From Streptomyces sp. NBC_01428 (GTDB lineage Bacteria; Actinomycetota; Actinomycetes; Streptomycetales; Streptomycetaceae), in the NCBI RefSeq assembly GCF_036231965.1, contig NZ_CP109499.1, forward strand, positions 1,860,001-1,924,000: a DNA stretch of 64,000 bases, given 5' to 3'. Under the pieces are notes generated by a model. It did no database searches. It saw nothing but the letters and a program-made list of their open reading frames with translations, and had not been told where the DNA came from. This document shows, piece after piece, positions 35,282-43,595 of this stretch; position 1 is the first letter of the stretch, and the number at the start of each line of letters is the position of its first letter. The position numbers and the translations under genes are program-made.

Positions 35282-36283
35282 GTGGGCATGCGAAAGATGG
35301 TGCGGACGCGGCGCGGCGCATGGACGGCGGCACTGCTGGCCGTCACGGTGACGGGCTCCCTGATGACGGGCTGCACCGCGGGGGACGGCAGGGGCGGCGG
35401 CCCGACCGACGACGGCAGGGCCCGGGTGCCGAGCACCGGTCCGAGCGACAGCGCGAGCCCCAGCGCGAGGACCGGTTCGGTGCTCGCGGTGAAGATCGAC
35501 AACGTGGCCGCGGCCCGTCCGCAGACCGGCCTCGACGCGGCGGACGTGGTGTACGCGGAGCAGGTGGAAGGCGGTCTGAGCCGGCTGATGGCCGTGTTCG
35601 CGAGCACCTTCCCGAAGGCCGTCGGCCCGGTGCGCAGCGCCCGTGAGTCGGATCTGGAGCTGCTGAGACAGTTCGACGAGCCGACGCTCGCCTTCTCGGG
35701 GGCCCAGCACAAACTGCTGCCGCTGATCGACAAGGCGCCGCTGCACCCGCAGCTTCCGGGGAAGGTGCCGGACGCCTGGTACCGGGGCAACGACAAGGCC
35801 GCGCCGCACAACCTCTATCTGCGCCCGCAGCGGCTCGTCGGGGACGCGCCGGGCGACGCCGCGCTCAGCACGGGCTTCCGCTTCGGCTCGCCGCCCGCCG
35901 GGGGGACCCCCGAGACCTCCCGTACGGTGAAGTTCCCGTCGGCCCGGTTCACCTTCACCTGGTCCGCCGAGCGCAAGCGCTGGACGGTGGCCATGGACGG
36001 CACGCCGACCGTCACCACGGAGGGCACCTCGGTCGCGCCGGCGACGGTCGTCATCCAGTACGTCAAGGTGCGCTCGTCCACGTACCACGACGTCCTCGGC
36101 AACAACACGCCGTACACCGAGTCGGTCGGTTCGGGCACCGCGACGGTGCTGCGCGACGGCCGGGCGTACGACGCCGACTGGAACCGGTCCGAAGCGTCGC
36201 GCGGGACGGACTTCACGACGCCGGACGGCGCGCCGATGAACTTCGCCCGCGGACAGGTCTGGGTCGTCTTCGCCAAGGCGTGA
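35282..36283 (+). CDS. DUF3048 (YerB-like) lipoprotein
   Basis: GTG at 35282 (or ATG 35288) gives 333 residues. The lipobox around residues 27-31 (LMTGC) marks C31 as the lipidated residue. A Ser/Pro-rich spacer follows. The DUF3048 segments VLAVKIDNVAAARPQTGLDAADVVYAEQVEGGLSRLMAVF and GPVRSARESDLELL are clear, as is the C-terminal domain with WNRSEASRGTDF. It is anchored outside the membrane. The molecular role of the family is not settled. Confidence 0.9.
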   Translation: MGMRKMVRTRRGAWTAALLAVTVTGSLMTGCTAGDGRGGGPTDDGRARVPSTGPSDSASPSARTGSVLAVKIDNVAAARPQTGLDAADVVYAEQVEGGLSRLMAVFASTFPKAVGPVRSARESDLELLRQFDEPTLAFSGAQHKLLPLIDKAPLHPQLPGKVPDAWYRGNDKAAPHNLYLRPQRLVGDAPGDAALSTGFRFGSPPAGGTPETSRTVKFPSARFTFTWSAERKRWTVAMDGTPTVTTEGTSVAPATVVIQYVKVRSSTYHDVLGNNTPYTESVGSGTATVLRDGRAYDADWNRSEASRGTDFTTPDGAPMNFARGQVWVVFAKA

Positions 36284-36304
36284 GCGGAGACGTCGGGCGG
36301 GCCG

Positions 36305-36769
36305 TTACTGCCGGGCGCCGAGGGGTTCCGCGGGGTTGCGGAGTCCCTCGGCGGCGTCCGCGACCCGCTGGATGAGGTCGAAGAAGAGGGTCTGTTCCGC
36401 GGCGGAGAGCGGACCGAGGAAGACCTGGTTCATCCGCGCGGTGCGCACGGTCAGCCTGCGGTGGGTGCGCAGCCCCTCGTCGGTGAGCCGGAGCAGGAAG
36501 CGCCGGCCGTCCTGCGGGTCGCGCACCTTGTCGAGCAGTCCGCGGCGCCCGAGCCGGCTGATGACCTCGGCGATGGTGGACCGGTCGAGCCCGACGCGCT
36601 CCCCCACCGTGCGCTGGTCGAGGCCGGGCTCGGCCACCAGCGCGTTCAGGACGGCGAACTGGGGCGAGGTGATCTCCTCGGAGACCATCGTGTTCCACAG
36701 CAGGTAGTGGGCCTGCTGGAGTCGCCGGGCCAGGTGCCCGGGGTGGGTGGAGAGATCCACCGCGGCCAT
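36305..36769 (-). CDS. pcaV: MarR-family repressor of the pca operon (PcaV)
   Basis: ATG at 36769 with GAGGAG upstream gives 154 residues. The winged helix reads TSPQFAVLNALVAEPGLDQRTVGERVGLDRSTIAEVISRL. Arg15 (HLARR) is in the position shown in Streptomyces coelicolor PcaV to bind protocatechuate, and the N-terminal helix also carries H9 and H21. The gene is divergent from pcaIJFHGBL across 245 bp, the known arrangement, so it should repress the operon until protocatechuate releases it. Confidence 0.92.
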   Translation of the reverse strand: MAAVDLSTHPGHLARRLQQAHYLLWNTMVSEEITSPQFAVLNALVAEPGLDQRTVGERVGLDRSTIAEVISRLGRRGLLDKVRDPQDGRRFLLRLTDEGLRTHRRLTVRTARMNQVFLGPLSAAEQTLFFDLIQRVADAAEGLRNPAEPLGARQ

Positions 36770-36823
36770 GTGCGCTCCTCGGGTTCCGGTACGCGCTTCC
36801 GGCCACGCGCCACCACGTAATGA

Positions 36824-36844
36824 ATCGTCTGTGTACTGAACGAT
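36824..36844. promoter_or_regulatory. Candidate PcaV operator
   Basis: A 21-bp element runs from ATCGT (36824-36828) to its inverted copy ACGAT (36840-36844) with CTGTGTACTGA between them. It lies 55-75 bp upstream of pcaV in the pcaV-pcaI gap. TTGACG (36909-36914) and CAGCGT (36932-36937) at 17-bp spacing are a possible pcaI promoter. Confidence 0.5.
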
Positions 36845-37014
36845 ACCCCGCCCGTCCACCCCTGTCCCACCGTGCGAACGCATCACAACGGCGCTCCCAC
36901 GCCGGGTATTGACGTCCGGGAGCCGCGGTGGCAGCGTGTGGGAAACCTCGGAGAAATAATCAGTGCCCTGAGTAATTCGAGGGCCGGGCGCTCGGGAGAG
37001 ATGGGGCTTCGCGG

Positions 37015-37797
37015 ATGGACAAGGTGGTCGCCACGGCGCTGGAGGCGGTGGCCGATGTGCCGGACGGCGCGACACTCGCGGTCGGCGGCTTCGGCCTCAG
37101 CGGTGTGCCGAACGTGCTGATCGAGGCGCTCCACGAGCGGGGGGTCCGCGAGCTCGGCGTGGTCTCCAACAACTGCGGAGCCATGGAGTCCGGGCTCGCG
37201 GTCCTGCTGGCGGCGGGGCGGATCGCCCGCGTCACGGGCTCCTACATCGGGGCGAACAAGGAGTTCGCGCGCCAGTACCTGGCCGGCGAGCTGGAGGTCG
37301 AGATGATCCCGCAGGGCACGCTCGCCGAGCGGCTCCGTGCGGGCGGCGCCGGGATCCCCGCCTTCTACACGCCCGCCGGCGTCGGCACCCAGGTCGCCGA
37401 GGGCGGCCTGCCCTGGCGGTACGACGGCTCGGGCGGCGTCACGCTGGCCTCCCCGCCGAAGGAGGTACGCGACTTCGACGGCACCCCGTACGTGCTGGAG
37501 CGCGGAATCCGCACGGACTTCGCACTGGTCCGCGCCGCGAAGGGGGACCGGCACGGCAACCTCGTCTTCAACAAGTCCTCGCGGAACTTCAACCCGCTCG
37601 CGGCGATGGCAGGACGGGTGACGATCGCGGAGGTCGAGGAACTGGTCGAACCGGGGGCGATCGACCCGGACGCGGTGCATCTGCCGGGCATCTTCGTGCA
37701 GCAGGTCGTGGCGCTCTCGCCCGCGCAGGCGAACGCCAAGATGATCGAGAAGCGGACGGTCTCGGCGCCCGCCGCCGACGGAAGGGTGAGCGGCTGA
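37015..37797 (+). CDS. pcaI: 3-oxoadipate CoA-transferase subunit A
   Basis: The 260-residue protein opens [23 protein letters not shown] and has [33 protein letters not shown], and [21 protein letters not shown]. These are the class I CoA-transferase alpha-subunit motifs. With PcaJ it moves CoA from succinyl-CoA to 3-oxoadipate. Its stop overlaps the pcaJ ATG by one base. It is the first gene of the operon. Confidence 0.93.
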   Translation: MDKVVATALEAVADVPDGATLAVGGFGLSGVPNVLIEALHERGVRELGVVSNNCGAMESGLAVLLAAGRIARVTGSYIGANKEFARQYLAGELEVEMIPQGTLAERLRAGGAGIPAFYTPAGVGTQVAEGGLPWRYDGSGGVTLASPPKEVRDFDGTPYVLERGIRTDFALVRAAKGDRHGNLVFNKSSRNFNPLAAMAGRVTIAEVEELVEPGAIDPDAVHLPGIFVQQVVALSPAQANAKMIEKRTVSAPAADGRVSG

Positions 37798-38444
37798 TGG
37801 CCTGGAGCAGGGAAGAGATGGCGGCCCGAGCCGCGCGGGAACTCGCGGACGGCCAGTACGTGAACCTCGGCATCGGCCTGCCGACGCTGATCCCCAACCA
37901 CCTGCCGCCGGGCGTCGAGGTGATCCTGGAGTCGGAGAACGGCATCCTGGGCACCGGCCCCTACCCCGCCGAGGACGAGGTCGATCCCGACCTGATCAAC
38001 GCCGGCAAGGAGACCGTCACGGTCCTGCCCGGCGCCGCGTACTTCGACTCCGCGCTGTCCTTCGGGATGATCCGGGGCGGGCACATCGACGTGGCCGTGC
38101 TCGGCGCGATGCAGGTGTCCGCGGGCGGCGACCTCGCCAACTGGGCCGTCCCCGGAAAGCTGATCACCGGCATCGGCGGCGCGATGGACCTCGTCCACGG
38201 CGCCCGCACGGTCATCGTGGTGATGACCCACACGGCGAAGGACGGTTCGCCGAAGATCCTGCGGGAGTGCGGGCTGCCGCTCACCGGGAAGGCGTGCGTC
38301 GACCGGATCATCACCGACCTCGGCGTCCTCGACGTCACCGAGGAGGGCCTGGTGCTGGTGGAGACCGCCCCCGGTGTCACGGTCGAGGAGATCACCGCGA
38401 AGACCGCAGCCGAAGTCCGCGTCACAGAGGAGATCCCGTCGTGA
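37797..38444 (+). CDS. pcaJ: 3-oxoadipate CoA-transferase subunit B
   Basis: The 215-residue beta subunit has [17 protein letters not shown], the catalytic-Glu segment SENGILG (family EN-G motif, E at about residue 47) and [17 protein letters not shown]. It forms the transferase with PcaI. GTGA overlap with pcaF indicates tight coupling. Confidence 0.94.
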   Translation: MAWSREEMAARAARELADGQYVNLGIGLPTLIPNHLPPGVEVILESENGILGTGPYPAEDEVDPDLINAGKETVTVLPGAAYFDSALSFGMIRGGHIDVAVLGAMQVSAGGDLANWAVPGKLITGIGGAMDLVHGARTVIVVMTHTAKDGSPKILRECGLPLTGKACVDRIITDLGVLDVTEEGLVLVETAPGVTVEEITAKTAAEVRVTEEIPS

Positions 38445-39643
38445 AGGACGTCTACATCGTCGACGCCGTACGGACACCGATCGGCCGGTACGGCGGTTCG
38501 CTGGCCGGAGTCCGGCCGGACGACCTGGCGGCCCACGCCATCCGTGAACTCCTCGCCCGCACACCCGGCCTGGATCCGGCGCGGATCGAGGACGTGTACG
38601 TCGGCAACGCCAACGGAGCGGGCGAGGAGAACCGCAACGTCGGCCGGATGGCCGCGCTCCTGGCCGGACTCCCCACCTCCGTGCCGGGCGTGACCGTCAA
38701 CCGGCTCTGCGCGTCCGGGCTGGAAGCCGTCGTGCAGGCCGCCCGCGCCATCGCCGTCGGCGACGCCTCGATCGTCCTGGCCGGCGGCGTCGAGTCGATG
38801 ACCCGCGCGCCCTACGTGCTGCCCAAGAGCGACCGCGCGTTCCCCGCCGGGCACACCGAGATGTACTCCACCACGCTCGGCTGGCGCATGGTCAACCCGC
38901 GGATGGACCCGCAGTGGACCATCCCCCTCGGGGAGTCGGCCGAACTCATCGCCGACAAGCACGGGATCACCCGGGAACAGCAGGACGAGTTCGCCCTCAC
39001 CAGCCACCGGAAGGCGGAACAGGCCCGGCACAAGGGCCTGTTCGACGCGGAGATCGCCCCGCTGACCCTCCCGGCGCGCAAGGGCGACCCCGTCGTGTTC
39101 GGCGCCGACGAGTGCGTGCGCGCGGACGCGTCCCTCGACGCCATGGCCCGCCTCAAGCCGTCCTTCCGCACGGAACACGGCACGGTGACCGCGGGGAACG
39201 CCTCGCCCCTCAACGACGGTGCCGCCGCCCTGCTGCTGGTCGACGAGGAGGGTCTCGCGGCCACCGGTCGTGAGCCCCTGGCCCGGGTCCGCTCGACCGG
39301 CGTCTCGGCGATCGACCCGCAGTACTTCGGGCTCGCCCCCGTCGAAGCGGTGCGGCGCGCGCTCGGCAAGGCGGGCAGGCGGTTCGACGACCTGTCGATC
39401 CTGGAGCTGAACGAGGCGTTCGCCGCGCAGGTGCTCGGATGCCTCGCGGAATGGCCCGCGTTCGACCCGGCGATCCTCAACCCGCAGGGCGGCGCCATCG
39501 CCCTCGGTCACCCCCTCGGCGCCTCGGGCGCCCGCCTCGCCGGCACCGTCGCCCACCAACTCGCCCGCGCGGGCGGCGGGGTCGGTGTCGCCACCCTCTG
39601 CATCGGCGTGGGCCAGGGCCTCGCCCTCGTCCTCGAACGCTAG
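38441..39643 (+). CDS. pcaF: 3-oxoadipyl-CoA thiolase
   Basis: GTG at 38441, overlapping the pcaJ stop, with GAGGAG upstream gives 400 residues. Nucleophile C90 (NRLCASG), H357 (GHPLGASGA) and C387 (LCIGVGQG) are in place. It splits 3-oxoadipyl-CoA to succinyl-CoA and acetyl-CoA, the last step of the pathway. Operon position separates it from the fatty-acid thiolase at 14417. Confidence 0.94.
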   Translation: MKDVYIVDAVRTPIGRYGGSLAGVRPDDLAAHAIRELLARTPGLDPARIEDVYVGNANGAGEENRNVGRMAALLAGLPTSVPGVTVNRLCASGLEAVVQAARAIAVGDASIVLAGGVESMTRAPYVLPKSDRAFPAGHTEMYSTTLGWRMVNPRMDPQWTIPLGESAELIADKHGITREQQDEFALTSHRKAEQARHKGLFDAEIAPLTLPARKGDPVVFGADECVRADASLDAMARLKPSFRTEHGTVTAGNASPLNDGAAALLLVDEEGLAATGREPLARVRSTGVSAIDPQYFGLAPVEAVRRALGKAGRRFDDLSILELNEAFAAQVLGCLAEWPAFDPAILNPQGGAIALGHPLGASGARLAGTVAHQLARAGGGVGVATLCIGVGQGLALVLER

Positions 39644-39652
39644 GAACCCGAG

Positions 39653-40420
39653 ATGGCTCTCACCCAGTCGGACATCGACGTCGAGATCACGGATCTCCAG
39701 GACGCGTACGACAAGGCGGTCGCCGGCGGCGCGCCCGTGCGGCACCACCCCGCACGCGACTACCCGCCCTACCGCAGCTCCCGGCTCCGGCATCCCCGGC
39801 AGCCGCTGGTCGCCGTGAGCGGCGACCCGGAGACCGTCGAACTGTCGGGTCCGGTCTTCGGCGTCACCGACATAACGGAGATCGACAACGACCTCACCCT
39901 GCAGCACCGGGGCGAGCCGATCGGCGAGCGCATCACCGTCTCGGGCCGGCTCCTCGACCGGGACGGCCGACCGGTGCGCGGCCAGCTCGTCGAGATCTGG
40001 CAGGCCAACGCGGCCGGCCGGTACGCCCACCTGCGGGAGCAGCACCCCGCACCGCTGGACCCCAACTTCACCGGCGTGGGACGCACCCTGACGGACGATC
40101 AGGGGCGGTACGCGTTCACGACCGTCAAGCCGGGACCGTACCCGTGGGGCAACCACACCAACGCCTGGCGGCCCGCCCACATCCACTTCTCGGTGTTCGG
40201 CACGGCGTTCACACAGCGCCTGATCACCCAGATGTACTTCCCGAGCGACCCGCTGTTCCGTTACGACCCGATCCTGCGGTCCGTGACGGACGAGGCGGCC
40301 CGCGGCCGGCTGATCGCCGCCTACGACCACGGCCTCTCCCGGCCCGAGTTCTCCATGGGCTACAGCTGGGACATCGTCCTCGACGGCCCCTCCGCCACCT
40401 GGATCGAGGAAGGCCGTTGA
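39653..40420 (+). CDS. pcaH: Protocatechuate 3,4-dioxygenase beta subunit
   Basis: The 255 residues carry the non-haem Fe(III) ligands in the known order: Y124 (AGRYAH), Y163 (PGPYPW), H176 and H178 (RPAHIHFSVFG). PDGRPVRGQLVEIWQANAAG-type intradiol dioxygenase motif is present at about 103-122. With PcaG it opens protocatechuate to 3-carboxy-cis,cis-muconate. It starts 9 bp after pcaF and precedes pcaG. Confidence 0.95.
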   Translation: MALTQSDIDVEITDLQDAYDKAVAGGAPVRHHPARDYPPYRSSRLRHPRQPLVAVSGDPETVELSGPVFGVTDITEIDNDLTLQHRGEPIGERITVSGRLLDRDGRPVRGQLVEIWQANAAGRYAHLREQHPAPLDPNFTGVGRTLTDDQGRYAFTTVKPGPYPWGNHTNAWRPAHIHFSVFGTAFTQRLITQMYFPSDPLFRYDPILRSVTDEAARGRLIAAYDHGLSRPEFSMGYSWDIVLDGPSATWIEEGR

Positions 40421-40422
40421 GC

Positions 40423-40986
40423 ATGACCGAGCGGTTGCTCCCCACCCCGTCCCACACCATCGGCCCCTTCTACGGCCACGCGCTGCCCTTCCCGGGCGGC
40501 GGTGCCCTAGCGCCCGAGGGCCACCCCGACACCATCACCCTGCACGGACACGTGACCGACGGCGCGGGTGTGCCGGTCCCCGACGCCCTGCTCGACTTCT
40601 GGCAGGCGGCACCCGACGGCTCCCTCACCGGCGCCCCGGGCTCCCTGCGCCGCGATCCGTCGACGGGTGGTTTCCTCGGCCGCAACGGCGTCGACTTCAC
40701 GGGCTTCGGCCGGGTCGGCACCGACGCCGACGGCCACTACACGCTGCGCACGCTGCCGCCGGGCAACACCGGGCTGCCGTACGTCAGCGTCTGCGTGTTC
40801 GCGCGCGGTCTGACCCACCACCTGTTCACCCGCGCCTATCTGGCCGACGGAGCGGACCCACTGCTCGACGCGTTGCCGGCCGAGCGGCGCGCCACGCTGG
40901 TCGCAGCCGAGGACGCCCCGCGGACGTACCGTTTCGACATCCGCCTTCAGGGCGAAGGCGAAACGGTCTTCCTGGAGTTCCAGTGA
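40423..40986 (+). CDS. pcaG: Protocatechuate 3,4-dioxygenase alpha subunit
   Basis: ATG at 40423 gives 187 residues beginning MTERLLPTPSHTIGPFYG, with the intradiol motif VPVPDALLDFWQAAPDG and YVSVCVFARGLTHHLFTRAYL. The alpha subunit keeps the fold but lacks the full iron ligand set, as expected. It follows pcaH by 2 bp and overlaps pcaB by 4 bp. Confidence 0.94.
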   Translation: MTERLLPTPSHTIGPFYGHALPFPGGGALAPEGHPDTITLHGHVTDGAGVPVPDALLDFWQAAPDGSLTGAPGSLRRDPSTGGFLGRNGVDFTGFGRVGTDADGHYTLRTLPPGNTGLPYVSVCVFARGLTHHLFTRAYLADGADPLLDALPAERRATLVAAEDAPRTYRFDIRLQGEGETVFLEFQ

Positions 40987-42332
40987 CAGCTGTCGACCCC
41001 GTCTCCGCCGACGCCGGTCTGCTCGCCCCCGGATGGGCGGGCTCCCCGGCGTCGGCGGAGACGAGCGACGCCGCGTATCTGCGGGCCCTGCTCGACGCCG
41101 AAGCCGCTCTGACCCGCGCCCAGGCGTCGCTCGGTCTGGCCCCCGCAGAGGCCGCCGCGGCGGTGTCCGACGCGGCCGGCGGGGCAGGCTTCGACGTCGC
41201 GTCGATCGCGCTGCGCGCCCGGTCCGGCGGCAACCCGGTGATCCCGCTGGTCGCGGACCTGACCGCCGCCGTCACCGCGGAGCACGGCCCGTACGTGCAC
41301 CGGGGCGCGACCAGCCAGGACATCCTGGACTCCGCCACCATGCTGGTCGCCGCCCGCACCCTGGACGTGCTCCTCGGCGACCTCGACCGCGCGGAGCGGG
41401 CGCTGGCCCGGCTGGCGCGGGAGCACCGCGACACCGTGCTCCCGGGCCGCACCCTCACCCAGCACGCGGTGCCCACGACCTTCGGGCTGAAGGCGGCGGG
41501 CTGGCGTTCGCTGGTCCTCGACGCCCGGGACCGGGTGCGGACCGTACGGTCGTCCCTGCCGGCCCAGCTGGGCGGCGCCGCGGGCACCCTGGCCGCCTTC
41601 ACCGTGTTCGGGGCGGACGACACCCGGGAGCTGACCGTCGCGTACGCCCGTGAACTCGGGCTCGCCGAACCGGTGTTGCCGTGGCACACCCTGCGGACGC
41701 CGGTGGCCGACCTGGCCGGCGCGCTCGCCTTCACGGCGGGCGCGCTGGGCAAGACGGCCGTCGACGTCCTCACCCTGTCCCGCACGGAGATCGGCGAACT
41801 GGCCGAGGGCTCGGGGGGCGGCTCGTCCGCGATGCCGCACAAGGCGAACCCGGTGCGCGCCACCCTCGTCACCGCGGCGGCCCGCCGGGCACCGCTGCTC
41901 GCGGCCACGCTGTACGGCGCGCTGACCGCCGAGGACGAACGCCCGGCCGGGGCCTGGCACGCCGAGTGGGAGCCGCTGCGCGACCTGCTCCGGCTGGTCG
42001 GCGGCGCCGCGGCGCAGGCGGCCGAACTCACCGAAGGGCTGCGCGTGGACGCGGCGGCGATGCGCGAACACCTGGACCTCACGCACGGGTTGATCGTCTC
42101 CGAACGGCTGGCCGCCGAACTCGCCCCCCTGCTCGGCCGGTCCCGCGCCAAGGCGCTCCTCACCCGCGCCGCCGAGCGCGCCGTCTCCGAGAGGCGGCCC
42201 CTGGCGGACGTGCTCGGCGAGGAACCCGACCTCGCGGACCTCACCGCCTCCGACCTCGCGGACCTCACCGACCCCACCCGCTACACGGGCTCCGCCGGGG
42301 CCCTCACCGACCGTGCACTGGAGCGACGTTGA
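40983..42332 (+). CDS. pcaB: 3-carboxy-cis,cis-muconate cycloisomerase
   Basis: The 449-residue member of the fumarase/aspartase superfamily has HRGATSQDILDSA and the signature GSSAMPHKANPVRA. It closes carboxymuconate to 4-carboxymuconolactone. The start overlaps the pcaG stop (GTGA) and the stop overlaps the pcaL TTG. Confidence 0.94.
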   Translation: MTAVDPVSADAGLLAPGWAGSPASAETSDAAYLRALLDAEAALTRAQASLGLAPAEAAAAVSDAAGGAGFDVASIALRARSGGNPVIPLVADLTAAVTAEHGPYVHRGATSQDILDSATMLVAARTLDVLLGDLDRAERALARLAREHRDTVLPGRTLTQHAVPTTFGLKAAGWRSLVLDARDRVRTVRSSLPAQLGGAAGTLAAFTVFGADDTRELTVAYARELGLAEPVLPWHTLRTPVADLAGALAFTAGALGKTAVDVLTLSRTEIGELAEGSGGGSSAMPHKANPVRATLVTAAARRAPLLAATLYGALTAEDERPAGAWHAEWEPLRDLLRLVGGAAAQAAELTEGLRVDAAAMREHLDLTHGLIVSERLAAELAPLLGRSRAKALLTRAAERAVSERRPLADVLGEEPDLADLTASDLADLTDPTRYTGSAGALTDRALERR

Positions 42333-43459
42333 CCGGGAAGATCCTCAACCACCGCAGCGAAGGCCCCCTCACCGCTCCCCCGCTGCTCCTCGGGCCCTCG
42401 CTCGGGACGTCGACCGCGCTGTGGGACGGCCTCGCACCCGAACTGTCCGTCACCCACAACGTCGTGCGCTGGGATCTTCCCGGCCACGGCGATTCTCCGG
42501 GCCACCTGATCGGCCCCGGGGCGACGGTCGCCGACCTCGCGGGACTCGTGCTGAAACTGGCCGACGTGCTCGGCATCGAACGGTTCGCGTACGCCGGTGT
42601 CTCACTGGGCGGCGCCGTCGGCCTGCACCTGGCGGTCCACCACCCCGAGCGGCTCACCTCCCTCGCCGTGATCTGTTCCTCCGCCCACTTCAACGGGTCG
42701 AAGCCGTGGGAGGAGCGGGCGGAACTGGTGCGCCGCGAGGGCCTCGCCCCGGTGGCCGCGAGCGCCCAGAGCCGCTGGTTCACCCCCGGGTTCACCGTGC
42801 CGGGCCTGGTGGAGGACCTCCGCACCGCCGATCCCGCCGCGTACGCGGCCTGTTGTGACGCCCTCGCCGCGTTCGACATCCGGGACCGGCTCGCGTCGAT
42901 CACCGTGCCGACGCTGCTCGTCGCCGGGCGCGAGGATCCCGCCACGCCGCCCGCCCATCTGCGGGAGATCGCGGACGCGGTGGCGGGCGCGGCGCTCGTC
43001 GAGATCCCGGGTGCCTCGCACCTGGCGCCCGCCGAGCGTCCGGACGCCGTCCTGACGGCGCTGCGACCCCATCTCTCGGGGGACCCGGGGCGGGGCATGG
43101 AGGTCCGCCGCGAGGTCCTCGGCGACGATCACGTGGACCGTGCGCAGGCCCGCCAGACGCCGTTCACGGCACGGTTCCAGGACTTCATCGCGCGCTACGC
43201 CTGGGGCGAGATCTGGACCGATCCGACGCTGACGCGCCGGGAGCGCAGCCTGGTCACGCTGACCGCGCTGGTGGCGCACGGTCATCTCGACGAGCTGGCG
43301 ATGCACGTCCGCGCGGCGCGACGCAACGGGCTCACGCCCGAGGAGATCGGCGCGGTGCTGCTGCAGACCGCCGTGTACTGCGGTGTCCCCGCCGCCAACT
43401 CCGCGTTCGCCGTGGCCCAGCGGGTGCTGGCGGACGAGGACGGCCCGCTCGCGGAGTGA
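42329..43459 (+). CDS. pcaL: Fused 3-oxoadipate enol-lactonase / 4-carboxymuconolactone decarboxylase
   Basis: TTG at 42329, overlapping the pcaB stop, gives 376 residues. Residues 1 to about 250 are an alpha/beta hydrolase with nucleophile S92 (AGVSLGGAVG), Asp in LVAGREDPATP and His in PGASHLAP (PcaD part). From about 256 the carboxymuconolactone decarboxylase domain follows (GMEVRREVLGDDHVDRA, HLDELAMHVRAARRNGLTPEEI, PcaC part). Fusion of the two as PcaL is known in Rhodococcus and Streptomyces. It is the last gene of the operon; a terminator follows. Confidence 0.94.
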   Translation: MTGKILNHRSEGPLTAPPLLLGPSLGTSTALWDGLAPELSVTHNVVRWDLPGHGDSPGHLIGPGATVADLAGLVLKLADVLGIERFAYAGVSLGGAVGLHLAVHHPERLTSLAVICSSAHFNGSKPWEERAELVRREGLAPVAASAQSRWFTPGFTVPGLVEDLRTADPAAYAACCDALAAFDIRDRLASITVPTLLVAGREDPATPPAHLREIADAVAGAALVEIPGASHLAPAERPDAVLTALRPHLSGDPGRGMEVRREVLGDDHVDRAQARQTPFTARFQDFIARYAWGEIWTDPTLTRRERSLVTLTALVAHGHLDELAMHVRAARRNGLTPEEIGAVLLQTAVYCGVPAANSAFAVAQRVLADEDGPLAE

Positions 43460-43541
43460 CCTCTGTCAGGGAAGCGAAGGGACGGAAAGAGAAGGTAAGG
43501 GGAGCGGAGCAGTGGGCTCCCCCTCCGCCCCTTCCCGCCCC

Positions 43542-43563
43542 GTCCGGGGGCGCCGCCCCGGAC
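43542..43563. terminator. GC hairpin between convergent genes
   Basis: GTCCGGGG (43542-43549) and CCCCGGAC (43556-43563) pair around a 6-nt loop between pcaL and the convergent AAA-protein gene. Confidence 0.65.
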
Positions 43564-43595
43564 CCCGCTCCCCCGAACGCCCAGGGGCGGCGTTC

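Noticed and set aside
43460..43595. Possible frameshifted LuxR HTH after the AAA/TPR gene
   Set aside because: The 136 bp hold a terminator-like hairpin and no helix-turn-helix pattern in any frame that I could read.
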